A stretch of 64,000 nt of DNA from Cycas panzhihuaensis (taxonomy: Eukaryota; Cycadophyta), in NCBI GenBank assembly GCA_023213395.1, contig CM041465.1, positions 252,409,741-252,473,740 on the forward strand, given 5' to 3'. The position numbers were made by a program, and so were the translations under genes. Below the pieces are notes generated by a model that saw only the letters and a list, made by a program, of their open reading frames with translations, made no database searches and had not been told where the DNA came from. This document shows, in pieces, positions 10,591-21,968 of the stretch (within the stretch, counting starts at the first letter, position 1; every line of letters begins with the position of its first letter).

Positions 10591-12505
10591 AATACTATGC
10601 TTAGCCTGGTTAGGTATTACTCTGAAATGAGGGTAAACTACATACGCTCTACAAACAAGCTTAAACTTAACTTCTTTCCCCCCAACCTAATGCTTGGGGG
10701 TATGAAAACTCAATTCCCTCCCATATGGTATGAGATACTTGAAGCATTGGGAGAGAAATTAAGAGCAATGTTAAATTGAGTGCAACAAACTCAAGAATGG
10801 AAGAGAATACCTAGAAGGAAAGACACCTGTGAGAATTGTGGGTTAAGGAGGGCCTTGGAAAGGGGTATGTCCTTTATGACTTCTCATAATTGGAAACAAC
10901 CAAGTGAGAATCTGTCATACCCAAGAGACTTGAGGCTTATGAAATAGGTCCCTCAATCTATTTAGTAAGTCATAGGCTTCCTTTTGAGCAATATTATATA
11001 AATATTAGTTAGTTAGGGCTACCTAACATTGATAAGTATCCATATGACTCTTCTTGGGCATGTGGCTTGAATCATGCTTGGATTCCTCTACAAGAGGATG
11101 TAATACAACTCAGATTTTCATTCCCACAAGTCTAGTGTTCATTGACTTATCTAGTGGCCTTATATACTAGACAAATCAACTAATCCCAAACTTGAAGGGA
11201 TGGAATATTTAATCCTTCCTAGGTCCTCTCTCCTAATCTTAGAAATGTTGCTCTCATATCTATATTGCTCTTATCTACCCCTGTAAGGTTTCTTTACTCT
11301 AAAACTGTATAAACTATACATATATATCATTATCTAAAAATACAACAAAAAAAAATTATAAATTCATAAAATGACAAAAATAAGTATGTGTTCATTTTTA
11401 CTCACCTTTTGTAGTCTTGAGCTTTTTAAGACCCTCTTTTTCCTAGCTTAGCCTAATAAGGTGGTGTTTAGCTATGAATCCAAGTAGTTGGCTTCTTTAT
11501 TCTATGTGGTATTACTCATTATTAAATGATTTACCATTTTATAATTAAATTTTCCCTCAGTTAAGCAAACTTCAACACTCACTCACTTACCATCAAATTG
11601 AGCTTATCCATCAATACTCTTGATTATACTCTACTAGCTTTTTTATTACTTTTCCCTTCGGCATGTTGCATACTCCTTATCATGATAGGGCTCCCTAGTA
11701 TACCCTATCTTCTCTTTTACAATTGGTTGTTTAGTGTATTCCCCTTTATACTTAGAGACATTTTGATCAAATATCCTCTTAATTACTAGTTGCTCATCCC
11801 TCAAGGGCTTGGTCTTAGTTTTTTTGTTACCCATGCTTTGTTAAAAAGGAACCCTTGCTATAATAATATCTTAGACTCAATGCCCCATGGCTAGGCTAAT
11901 CATTGTTACACATTTTAAAACCTATTACCATTATCACGCATCGTGCCTCGATGAAAGTTGTGTAACAATTATAGTCAACTTGTCCTCTTGGGTGGGTATA
12001 AGGTTGGATGAGATGCATTATCTAGAAAATGGATTTAATGATGCTTAGTTTACTATGACCCTCATCTGAACCATTATACAGAGTGATACCCTCTATCCCC
12101 TAGAAAATAAAAGAAAGAGAAGAAGAGACATAAAGATTTGTACATATGTATATAGATTCTCATATCTTCTTACTATTTAGGAGAAATCATACGTCGACTT
12201 CATCCTTGCTTACAAGCACATAATGTAGGTCTAATCATATATGTTGTTCAAAATATGAGGATTTAGTTGCTTGGGCCCATTGTGGCCTTAATTATAATTG
12301 AAATCTATTTGATACTTAGGAGATTTTAATTTATTCATTTAAAAAAGTATAGTTATAATGAGGAAACCAAACCATGGGGCCTATTTCTTTTTGAAAATTT
12401 ATAGTCAAAGCCAAGCCATTTTGTTTGAGCCATGTCCTTAATGGTTGATTTTCAAATCTTCTCTTCATTTGTCAATTTGTCTCTAAGCCTTTGTTTTTTA
12501 TCCAC
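10591..12505 (+). other. Integrase-aRNH spacer, copy 1 (B)
   Basis: About 1.9 kb with no recognisable protein. It opens with CTCTGAAATGAGGGTAAACT, then a G-rich polypurine-like GCTTGGGGGTATG near 10690. A TATA-like TATTATATAAATATTAG lies near 10990-11010, and a similar block follows the aRNH of D near 24545-24570. A short open frame on the opposite strand (11646-11834) is also in copy 2, but I do not recognise it. Confidence 0.5.
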
Positions 12506-12640
12506 ATAGCATTGAACATCTATATTGATGGTAGGAGCCAAGGGAATATGGAGACCTCTACCATGTCATTGATTATTTGTGACCAAATCGGTAATGTTTT
12601 AACTAGTGACAAAGTTTTTCTCTATGAAGCAACTAAGTGA
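12506..12640 (+). pseudogene. aRNH N-terminal half, copy 1 (B)
   Basis: Reads (I)ALNIYIDGRSQGN, the start of the archaeal-type second RNase H, with ATG changed to ATA at 12506. It is cut after about 45 codons by the start of duplication unit 2. Confidence 0.55.
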
Positions 12641-12649
12641 AAGCAGCAT

Positions 12650-13170
12650 GTCTCTTGAGTAGACCCTAGTTGTCCAAGAAGTATTTAACAGGATTAAGAA
12701 AGCCTTCATCTATACTTCTACCCTCATTCTACCCCTTTTTGACAAACCTTTTATTTTATATGTTTCATCCATTAGGAATCCCTTAAGGGTGTGCTTGCCC
12801 AAGAGGATGAGTTTAGATAAGACCAAGATATTTATTTCATTAGTCATACATTTGTTGTTGTAAAAGTGAATTACTCCCCATCTACAAAATAGTGCATAGT
12901 GTTAGTCTTTGTAATTAAGAAGCTACATCATTAGTTACTCAACTACACTACCCATGTGATTACATAATTAGATTCCTACTTACTAAGATCAACCTCACTA
13001 GGTAAATAGGTAAGTGAGCCTTACTTCTTCAAGAGTTTGACCTATGAATGGATAACTATAAGTCCAAGAAAGGAATGGTTATTATCAAGTAACTAGTTGT
13101 GACACCTCTTCTTAACAGGAATAATCATGTTATTGATGATGCACTCCCAAATGAGCATATCTTTTAAGTT
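12650..13170 (+). pseudogene. pol: RNase H (gypsy-type) remnant, copy 2 (B)
   Basis: Second copy of 8841-9350, with ILYVSSIRNP and the VNYSPS-K-CIVLVF block; first catalytic Asp absent. It directly follows the truncated aRNH of copy 1. Confidence 0.55.
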
Positions 13171-13369
13171 GACACTCTCCTATGTGAGAATGAGAACGAG
13201 TGATATAAGGATAGTTGGATCTATTAGTAAGAGCAAACTTATCTATTAGCTGCTTCTTCTAAAAAGAGGAGGAGAGTTAGAACAACCACATGTTAGTACT
13301 TATTGCTTAATGAAGTTCTCTACAAATACTCATTCAGTAGAGTTTTGTTGAGATGTCTCATGTATTTAG

Positions 13370-14402
13370 AAGCATAAGCTACCCTAACTAAATGCCATAA
13401 TAGTATTTGTGATGGTCACTTTGGTGGCTAATCTATTACTTAATGTATCCTTTGCATAGGCTATTACTGGCTCACCTTATTTAAGGATATGTGTAGGTAT
13501 GTGTAAAAGTGTGAAAAATGCTTAGCACTCTCCTCCCTCATCACCACTCCTCTAAGAGTTATCCTCTCACCATGTTTGTTCTCCTTATGGGGTCTTAACC
13601 TCACTAGACAAATATACCCTCCATCATTTGACACCCATTAATTCATTCTAACCACCGCAGAATACTTCATCTAGTGGAGTGAACTTGTTCTATTAATCAC
13701 TAGAACTATGGAGGTGATCACCACATTCATCTTACAATACATTATTTATAGTTTCAAAGTCCCTAACATCATCATTACTGATAATGGGACCTCATTTTAC
13801 AATGCTCAAATTATAGCAAGTTTCATATAACACATAGGATGTCATCCCCTTATTACCAATAGGCTAATGGCTAGATTAAAGCCTTTATCAAAACTTTGGC
13901 TAAGATCTTAGTTAAAATGGTGGCCTCTACTCATTATAATTGGCACATCCATCTCTTTCCTATTTTATAGGCATATCGTAGTTCAATACAAAATGTTATA
14001 GGGATGACCCTTTTCTCCTTAGTTTATGGCACATAAGCCATTCTTGTCTAGGAGGTTGAGATCCCCTCATTTTGAGTATTACTTAAGCATTTCATTAATG
14101 AAGAATGGCTAAGATAAGTTAAACTATTAGAGTTAGAAAAAATAGATGAAACTTATCTTAAAGCTTATCAAAGAAACCTAGCTTCCAAAAATAGCGCTCA
14201 AATAGATCATAACAGATATCTTAGGCCCTAAAATTTTTGTGTGGGTAAAAAATTACTTAAATTAGAATACCTTCATGATAAATAAAAGAAGTTTACTCCC
14301 AAATAGATTGGCTCCTACCTCGTGATTGAAGACTTAAATAATGGAGCCTACTGCTTGGCCGCACTTGAAGATCTTAAATTTTCAAAGGCTATCAATTCAT
14401 AA
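13370..14402 (+). pseudogene. pol: Integrase remnant, copy 2 (B)
   Basis: Better preserved than copy 1. It reads FILTTAEYFI before LVLLITRTMEVITTFILQYI and then IIITDNGTSFYN with the second catalytic Asp. The C-terminal part, with KLEYLHDK, ends near 14400. Stops are frequent. Confidence 0.75.
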
Positions 14403-16422
14403 TATCTATAGAAATACTATTCTTAGTCTGGTTAGGCATTGCTCAGAAATGAGGGTAAACTATAAACGCTTTGCGAACAAGCCTAAACTTAAGTTCTTTC
14501 CCCCAAGCCCAACACTTGGGGGCATGAAACCTTAAATCCCTCCTATAGGTTATGAGATACTTGAAGCATTGGAAGAGAAATTAAGAGCAATGTTAATTTG
14601 AGTGCAACAAACTCAAGAATGAAAGAGAATGCCTAGAAGGATAGACCCCCATGAGAATTGTGGGTCAAGGAGGACCTTGGAAAGGGGTATATCCTTTAAG
14701 ACTTCTCATAGTTGGAAACAACCAAGTGAGAATCTATCATACCCAAGAGACTTAAGGATTGTTGAATAGGTCCCTTAATCTATTTAGTAAGTAATAGGCT
14801 TCCTTTTGAGCAACATTATATAAATATTAGTTAGTTAGGGATACTTAACATTGATAAGTATCTATATGACTCTTCTAGTACATGTCTCCTAAATCATGCT
14901 TGTCTTCCTCTTCAGGAGGAGGTAATACAGTGCAAATTTTCATTCCTACAAGTCTAGTGTTGGTTGACTTATCTAGTGGCCTTATCTACTAGATAAATTA
15001 ACTAATCCCAAACTTGAAGGGATGGAATATTTAATCCTTCGTAGCTCCTCTCTCCTAATATTAGGAATGTTACTCTCATATCTATATTTATCTTACCTAC
15101 CCCTTTAAGGTTTCTTTACTCTAAAGCTGAGTATAAACTATACGTGTATATCATTCTCTAAAAGTACAACAAAAAAATTTATAAATTCATAAAATGACAA
15201 AAATAAGTATGTGTTCTTTTTTACTCACCTTTTGTAGTCTTAAGATTTCTAAGACCCTCTTTTTTCCAACTTAGCCTAATAAGGTGGTGTTTAGCTATGA
15301 ATCCAAGTAGTTGGCTTCTTTATTCTATGTGGTATTACTCATTATTAAATGATTTACCATTTTATAATTGAATTTGCCCTCAATTAAAAAAACTTCAACA
15401 CTCACTTTGGCTTCTTTATTCTATGTGGTATTACTCATTATTAAATGATTTACCATTTTATGATTGAATTTTCCCTCAATTAAAAAAACTTCAACACTCA
15501 CTCACTTGGCATCAAATTGAGCTTACCCATTAATACTCTTAGTTATACTCTACTAGCTTTTTTATTACTTTTCCCTTTGGTATGTTGCATACTCCTTATC
15601 ATAATAGGGCTTCCTAGTATACCCTATATTCTCTTCTATAATTGGTTGTTCAGTGTAGTCCCCTTTATAATTAGAGACATTTTGATCAAATATCCTCTTA
15701 ATTACTAGTAGTTCATCCTTCAAGGGCTTGGTCCTAGTTTCTTTATTACCCATACTTTGTTAAAAAGGAACCCTTGCTATAATAATATCTTAGACTCAAT
15801 GACCCATGGCTAGGCTAACCAATTACACATTTTAAAACCTATTACCATTATCACCCACCATGCCTTGATGAAAGTTATGTAACAATTGTAGTCAACTTGT
15901 CCTCTTAGGTGGGTATAAGGTTGGATGAGATGCATTTTCTAGAAAATGGGTTTAAATATGCTTAGTTTATTGTGACCCTCATCTAAACCATTATACAGAG
16001 TGATACTCTCTATCCCTGAGAAAAAAGAAGAAAGAGAAAAAGAGATAGAAAGATTTATACATATGTATATAGATTCTCATATCTTCTTAGTATTTAGGAC
16101 AAATCATATGTTGACTTCATCCTTGCTTACAAGCACATAATTTGGGTCTAATCACATATGTTGTTCAAAATATTAGGATTTAGTTGCTTGGGCCCATTAT
16201 GGCCTTAATAATAATTGAAACCTGTTTGATACTTAGGAGATTTTAATTTACTTGTTTTAAAAAGTATAGTTACAATGAGGAAACCAAACCATGGGGCCTA
16301 TTTCTTTTTACAAATTTATAGTCAAAGCCAAGCCATTTTGTTTGATCCATGCACTTAGTGGTTGATTTTCACATCTTTCCTTCATTCGTCAACTTGTCTC
16401 TAAGCCTTTATTTTTTATCTAC
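14403..16422 (+). other. Integrase-aRNH spacer, copy 2 (B)
   Basis: Duplicate of 10591-12505 with the same opening motif, a G-rich CACTTGGGGGCATG at about 14512 and the TATA-like block near 14815. No gene recognised. Confidence 0.5.
15311..15502 (+). repeat. Two tandem 96 bp copies
   Basis: TTGGCTTCTTTATTCTATGT begins at 15311 and again at 15407, and each copy runs 96 bp. Duplication unit 1 has this stretch only once, so the repeat arose after the 3.8 kb duplication. Both breakpoints carry TTGGC microhomology. Confidence 0.95.
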
Positions 16423-16830
16423 ATGACAATGAACATCTATATTGATGGTATAAGCCAAGGGAATATGGGGGGCTTTACCATGACATGGATTATTTGTGAC
16501 CAAATGGGTAACGTTTTAACTAGTGACAAAGTTTTTCTCTCTTAAGCAACTAACAATATAGCTAGATACACAACTATCATAGGGGATCTTAGTGATGTTC
16601 TTTAGTTTCATAATAGACTAATCAACTTATTTCTGACTCACAAATTATCATTTATCAACTCACCCCACATTTATTAGATTTATTATGACCACTTGCACAC
16701 CTTCTTAGTTATTACCACTTATTTAATGACTCAATTTTTATTTGGCATTATTCAATCCATCCCATATATCCAAAATATTAAAGCTAACTCACTTGTGTCC
16801 CATATCCTTGATCACCACTAGCCTTAGCCT
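16423..16830 (+). pseudogene. aRNH remnant, copy 2 (B)
   Basis: Archaeal-type RNase H, the second RNase H of Tat elements, which degrades RNA in RNA-DNA hybrids. It starts MTMNIYIDGISQGN, like MSLFIFTDGGSRDN in C1. The first Asp is kept, then ATNN-A-Y--II-DL matches the NNE-EY-V-IEAL block with Glu lost. Several stops. It has its own ATG after integrase rather than before it. Confidence 0.65.
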
Positions 16831-17169
16831 TATCATTACAAGTTAGGGGAATTATCATTTTATGAGTATAAACTAACTGCTCCCTTAAGACCTGTGTTTA
16901 GGGACATCTTTGTCTCTGTAATGAGGATAAACTATGGCTCTAAAAATTCAATTACTAGAGAACCTAAATAATGGTAGTTTCTCATCTTACATGATGGGTA
17001 CACACCATATGATGAGTATAAATTAATTGCATACTTTAGCATGAGTATAAACTGAATGTGTATGGTATAAATAAAAAATAAAAAAATATATATATTAATA
17101 AATGTTAAAAACATTCATATATTTACATGCAACTATAAAGAATAGACTCATGTATGATCTAAGAGACTA
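16831..17169 (+). other. Spacer after aRNH (B) with repeated TATAAACT motif
   Basis: Four close variants of GAGTATAAACT lie at about 16865, 16921, 17016 and 17041, then an AT-rich run. No gene seen. Confidence 0.5.
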
Positions 17170-17951
17170 ACCATCATGGGGATATGGGGGGAACAAGAGA
17201 TGCAGATAATTGAGATAGCACACATCATATCTAAACAAAAAAAGTAATAATATATGCACGAGTATCAAAATGGTATAATGTCTAGTACAATGATACATAA
17301 ATATCATGGTCATGTAACTTCCATGGGCATATACATCATACTTAAAGATGAGCTCAAGAATGTATAATCCTATGTCCATAGAGTGGGATGGCATCCATCC
17401 CCTCTATCTCCCCCTCCTGACATCACCCTTCTCATTTAAGTTTAGCACTTGAGATGGATGTCATGACGATGGTGGTGAGTCCCAAATCCATCATCCAATC
17501 CTTCCTAGCTTGCAATGCCCCCCTAAGATACCTCTCGCTCCTCTTGCTAAATAGACCTTGATCTCTAACTCTGTCTAACCTTATTTATTGTTGTAATACC
17601 TCCACCACATTAACATCTAACATAGGTCCTTCTCCTCTATCTTTTTCTCTATCTCCATCACTGTCACCAACCCCATCTCCCCCTCCTATAGCTCTACCTC
17701 TTAGCCTAACATTTAGTGGGGGTGATGAGGGTGTATGTGCTACTACCTCCATCATGTTGGTATCATCATATGACCAAGGGAGCATGCCATTAGAAGGGTT
17801 AGCTATAGGCTAATTTAGAGTCATCTAATCTAGTTATGAGATCTAGAAACTCTCCACTTATACCTCTCCTTGACCTTAGATCTAAGCTCTCGTCTACCAT
17901 TAGTTCATGATTGGCTCCATAGTAATAAGTCTTTCTATTATACTAGGTAGG
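17170..17951 (-). pseudogene. Tail of antisense PMD-type ORF (B)
   Basis: On the - strand, 17786 to 17588 reads a Gly/Asp-rich stretch (GGGDGVGDSDGDREKDRGEG) and then a charged region to about 17440. This resembles the acidic and charged C-terminal part of the antisense PMD proteins of C1, A2 and C3. The domain itself would lie beyond 17951, where the C1 LTR cuts in. The similarity is in composition and position only. Confidence 0.4.
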
Positions 17952-20499
17952 TGAAACGCTTGCTACGGAGTGGCGTCCCTACGCCTAGCAAAAAGGGTAT
18001 AAAAATATGCAATGATGATTAAACTAGGCAGCAAGGACTTCATCTCGCAGGGTGTCCATGTGTCGAAATGCAGATTCGAAATTGCAAGGTGCCTGGTTAC
18101 TTCCAGGTAGCAGTGCAAAGCAAGGCCTTCCTACCCCTCGGATGGCCAGGAAGAGGAGAAAGTGCCTGGTGCGTTGCGCCTTCTCAAGGTAATGAGAAGG
18201 CAACGAAATTAGAAGGGCAGCAAACTAACGTATATGCGAAAGCGAAAAGGGGGGTACAATGAGGGTAGCTCAAATATAGTGTAAACAATCTAACTATATT
18301 ATGCTATGCTAGCCAATGTAAGAAACAATGTAGAAATAAGTACACTTCCTTTTCCCCTTTTTAACCTTTTACACGTTCCAAACTATACAAGCAGATGTAT
18401 AAAAGACAACAATGTAAAAGGGATATGCAAGGAACAAGAAGAATACCTGGATCCGACGCCCGAGTGGAGTGCTACTCATCCCTTTGAGTCATGTTCCTTC
18501 CTACTCTGTTCGTTATGCATGCGATGTCGATCGGCAATAGTTACCATAAGAAATAGAAGAGGGGCTAATTTACCTCCCCTTAAATATGCAAAAGCAACAA
18601 ACAGAAAAGAAGCAAAAGTGTGAAACAATAAAGGATGCACTATACGTAGAACTAACCTGCAATGGGTTCGTTCCGTGTACTACTCCACTAACGTGAGATC
18701 CTACAAACAAGTTAGGAGAATACCTTCCTCTCAGAAGAGGAGCCACAAAATATACCAATGATACGTACTAAAATCAAATGGAACTTAAATCTACAGTAAG
18801 CATCAATATGTAGTAAAGAAAAATGGTGACATGCAATAAAGACTCCCACCACCATACACTATAAATACACCCAAAAAGGAAAAAAGTATAGCCTCGGGAT
18901 GGCTAACTCACCCACGACGGACCTCCATGGACTCAGAAAGGAGAAACGGGTTGACAACAAGGCCAGAAAGCAACAAATAATAACAAAGGAGGGAGAAACG
19001 AAAAGGTTTGGGGCTTAGGTAAGGCCCAATACCGACGGATGGGGTTTCTGGAACTGGCATGGCAACAGGTTGCCAGCGCTAATTTTAATACCACAACTAG
19101 ATTCCCTAAACTCCCTTAACCCATTTCCTAAGAAAGCACTAATGACAAAGGGAAAGAGGACAAGGGACGGAACCCTTGGGGAGAAGGGCAGCAAAGGGGG
19201 ACGGAACCCCGCCTACCTCCTTCAAATCCTCTTTATGTTGCCCGTTTGCACAGCCAACTAAGAAAGGGTTGAGAGGGATGGTTTAAAGAAAACAATGAGG
19301 CCTCAAAAGGAAATAGGAATAGCACCAATCTAGTACAATGACATAGAAACTAGACAAATTAGAATTTTATTCATCAACACACAAAATAAATAAGAACAAA
19401 ACAAATTGCAAGTAGGAAGAAAGAATACCTTGTTGGAGGAGGATCAAACATGAGCTTGCTGTTAGGAAACAGCAGGAATAACTAGTGTATGAGGGCTAAT
19501 GATGACAGGTTTTTGCAAGAGCGAAGTGTGAAATATCCCTGCAAACTAAGAGCCTTGGTAGTTGGCCTTTTGAAGAAGCTTTTTGGTAGAAGTTTCCTTT
19601 GGAACCTTGATCACTTGCAAAGAGGTATGAGACCCACTGTTGAGAGCTGTAGGGGGTAGCAATGGTCCCTACAAATCTAGCTTGTAGCAGTCCTTATCTT
19701 CTATGACAGGTTCCTATGCATGTAGATTATTTCTCTCTATGTGAATTTTTAGTAGAAAAGTCAAAAAAATGGCCAAAAGATCTTGAGAATAGGGAGCAAA
19801 ATCCCCTTTAACCCCCTGTTCACTACAGGTGAACATTGGGGGTGTCAGGGTGATACGAATTGATCGACGCCATGTGTTGGTTCTACAAAAAAAATGGAAA
19901 CTGTTGCGTGGTTCTCTTTTTTTTTAAATTTCAAACAGTCGTACCGCGATAAACTTCACGATAACGCAGCAAAGACTGTTGTACCGCTAAGTTTACATCG
20001 GTATCAGACTGGAAACAAAAAAAGAGAAAAAAAAGCAGAAACATAAGGTTTTAAAGTAAAAATTAAGACTAAAAATAAGTTGGAGCAGCTGGGGGAATGC
20101 CCAAGTAATGGGCAAGTAGCCAAAATAATGAAATGAGTCCCAACTAAGGATTAAATCAGGCTTAGAAGGGACTGCAACGCAAGCAACATGCTATAACAGG
20201 AGCAAACAGGACTGGCTAAAACATCCTGAGAGACCGTGGAGACAAAGTGGGTGGCTGTACGCCATACGGGGTGTAGCATTCACTAAGAAATGCCCCTGTT
20301 GTGAGTCGTCATAGGCTGATAGTGTGCCGTAAGCACATGCAATATGATCAGGTAGAGAAGCAATGCATACAGGCAGGCGTATGTCAAGCAATCTATGTTA
20401 AATAATCTTAACCAAGCATGGGCAGGAAAAAGTGAGAACGTATACCTGAACATACCTACGTCAATGAGTCTCGAGTCCATTCCCAGTAGTTGGGAAACA
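17952..20499 (-). repeat. 3' LTR of C1 (2548 bp)
   Basis: Left end TGAAACGCTT is shared with C3 at 54900. The right end GAAACA abuts a polypurine tract, so on the - strand the LTR starts TGTTTCCCAACT and ends AGCGTTTCA. Similar to the C3 LTR throughout and to the A2 LTR mainly in its 5' half. Confidence 0.88.
19941..20008. promoter_or_regulatory. Palindromic GGTACCGC/TAAACTT motif array in the C1 LTR
   Basis: Within 70 bp are GTACCGCGATAAACTT, ACGATAACGCAG and GTACCGCTAAGTTTACATCG. It lies about 490-560 bp from the LTR start. The same words recur in the intron of the C1 antisense gene at 22317-22344. Function unknown; a protein-binding array is my inference. Confidence 0.5.
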
Positions 20500-20517
20500 C
20501 TGCCCCCTTGGTAGCAG
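20500..20517 (-). other. Polypurine tract of C1
   Basis: On the - strand, CTGCTACCAAGGGGGCAG directly precedes the LTR start TGTTTCCC, the expected place for the plus-strand primer. Confidence 0.7.
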
Positions 20518-20853
20518 AGCCTCACTACTTGGAAGCGTAACGTGATGGCGAATGCTGACAATCAAAGATATGAGCAGCACATGCATATATATATGAAAGC
20601 AATAATGAGCAGCACATGAACCAAGGGCATAGGCGAGTGTCGTGGCAGAACACGTGGACAAGGGAGACAGAGACAAGGACAACGAGGGCCGCCACGGCCG
20701 TCTAAGCATCGACCTGCAAATGAGATAAGCAAGTAAAAGGGGATGCCCCTGTTACCGCAGTGCAACGTATAGTAGGAGGGCATCCAGCAAATAGAGCAAG
20801 CACATCGAACCAACAACAACTAGAGACTCGGGCACAGGCTGGCGAGACAAGCC

Positions 20854-21272
20854 TTAGGGGCGGTTGTCCAGAAGAGGGAGGCGATGCTCAAGGATAAGGC
20901 AGACGAGGCTATCGACCTCAGCATTGAGGTCCTTGGGGATGTGCCGAATATCTACTAATGAGAAACGAGCCAAAAGAGACCTGGCAGCAGACGTGAAGAT
21001 TCTTAGGTGAGGGCATCGCACCTGGTAGACCTGGTTGAGATAGGACACCATAACCTGAGAATCGTAAAGCAACACGATGGACCTGTGATGGAAATGGAGA
21101 GCATCGGTAAGGGCTTCAATAACAGCCATGTACTGGACTTCATTATTGGTTGCCTTGGGAAGGAAGACCCCAGAAAGAAATTGTGTCTGGAGGGGTTGCG
21201 AAGAATCCATGCAGCGGTAAAAGGTCCGGGGTTGTCGCGACTTCCACCATCGGTAAAAATGAAAAGGGACAT
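20854..21272 (-). pseudogene. aRNH, second RNase H of C1
   Basis: Starts MSLFIFTDGGSRDNPGPF and then, after a 4 bp deletion near 21190 relative to C3, continues in another frame. That frame reads FLPKATNNEVQYMAVIEALT, LLYDSQVMVSYL and ending HIPKDLNAEVDSLVCLILEH. The four acidic catalytic positions (D in TDGGS, E in IEAL, D in YDSQ, D in AEVDSL) are all present. About 140 codons, a normal size for the domain. It stands alone with its own ATG, between the LTR and the antisense PMD gene. One frameshift makes it inactive. Confidence 0.85.
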
Positions 21273-21801
21273 GTCGGGACACTAAGCTCTGGTGGCAAAC
21301 AGATAGTAATGAAAGTAAAAGAAAAACTCAAATGACGAGCAAAAAGGTGGCCGAGAAGGGTAGGAGAACTTAGCAATGAGGTTACTCGAAAACGAGAGCG
21401 AGTAATCCGGCCACCGGCTGAGAGTGGGCAGAGAAAAGATGCCCTGGAGCGCCAAAGGTTGCTTTGGGAAGCAAAACATGCCCCCAGACGAGGGAGCATT
21501 TCCTTTGGGAACCCCAGGAGCAAGAAAGGGCTACGGAAACGGGTCCAGGGTGGTGAAATGAGCTAAATGAGTATAAACTTGGGCATGCACGGGAGTAGTG
21601 CGCAAAACGAGATAAAAAGGGCCTTGGGAAATAGTGTAATAATGGGGCGCCATAAATGCCTTTGCAAGAGAAGGCAAAAAGGGCATCCATAGAGCACAAC
21701 GGGCGATAGGGCTAGAAGGCAAAGTCGATCAGGGAAACAGGATGGTCCCAACGGCTGTCGTGAGGTCGTAAACGGAGGAAGTGCCCATCGAGGCCCCTGC
21801 A

Positions 21802-21810
21802 TATATAAGG
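21802..21810 (+). promoter_or_regulatory. TATA box of the antisense PMD gene (C1)
   Basis: TATATAAGG within GGCCCCTGCATATATAAGG. The same box and flanks are in A2 (38677) and C3 (58677), and a decayed form in E (50972). The distance to the conserved ATG at 21969 is 167 bp. It drives the + strand, opposite to gag-pol. Confidence 0.65.
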
Positions 21811-21968
21811 AAAATGAATGAAAATCAGATTCATTTTCACCGGCTCTCGTGCGAAACCAGAGCCATTTCCTTACGATGCAGAGCACTGCCCGACTTCAAA
21901 GGCACACAGGAGACGATCTGACCGTTGGATCTGAGCATAGTGAGAGCCGTTACGACCAGAGAGACGAG

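Larger units (their letters stand above)
8841..12640 (+). repeat. Tandem duplication, unit 1 (about 3.8 kb)
   Basis: Starts at GTCTCTTGAG (8841) and ends near AAGCAACTAA (12640). The same sequence recurs from 12650 with about 10% differences by hand count over 370 bp. It spans mid-RNase H, integrase, a 1.9 kb spacer and the first part of aRNH, so the breakpoints lie inside coding domains. Not an LTR-flanked unit. Confidence 0.9.
12650..16550 (+). repeat. Tandem duplication, unit 2 (about 3.9 kb)
   Basis: Second copy of 8841-12640. The offset is 3809 bp at the left end and about 3917 bp at the right end; most of the gain is a 96 bp tandem repeat at 15311-15502. Beyond 16550 the sequence continues through the rest of the aRNH, so the right end of unit 2 is the original context. 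Confidence 0.9.
7849..17951 (+). mobile_element. Old Tat-lineage element B, partial, internally duplicated
   Basis: An AT-rich, heavily decayed pol region begins mid-RT at 7849 and runs RT, RNase H, integrase, spacer, aRNH. The part from RNase H to aRNH is repeated in tandem (8841-12640 and 12650-16550). After the second aRNH comes the tail of an ORF on the opposite strand, cut at 17951 by the C1 LTR. Its gag and protease would lie left of A1, outside the window. No LTR of B is seen. Confidence 0.75.

Noticed and set aside
11646-11834. Small - strand open frame repeated at 15565-15753
   Set aside because: It is open in both units simply because they are duplicates; no motif, start context or homology recognised.
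10694-12480. An LTR of element B starting after the G-rich tract near 10690
   Set aside because: It is followed by aRNH rather than by a primer site or gag, and no second copy outside the tandem duplication is seen.
17952-20499. Solo LTR
   Set aside because: A polypurine tract, aRNH and PMD gene follow it directly, so it is the 3' LTR of a truncated element.
21143-21886. Overlapping long - strand open frames upstream of aRNH in C1
   Set aside because: They lie in several frames over the promoter and spacer, differ among C1, A2 and C3, and show no domain.
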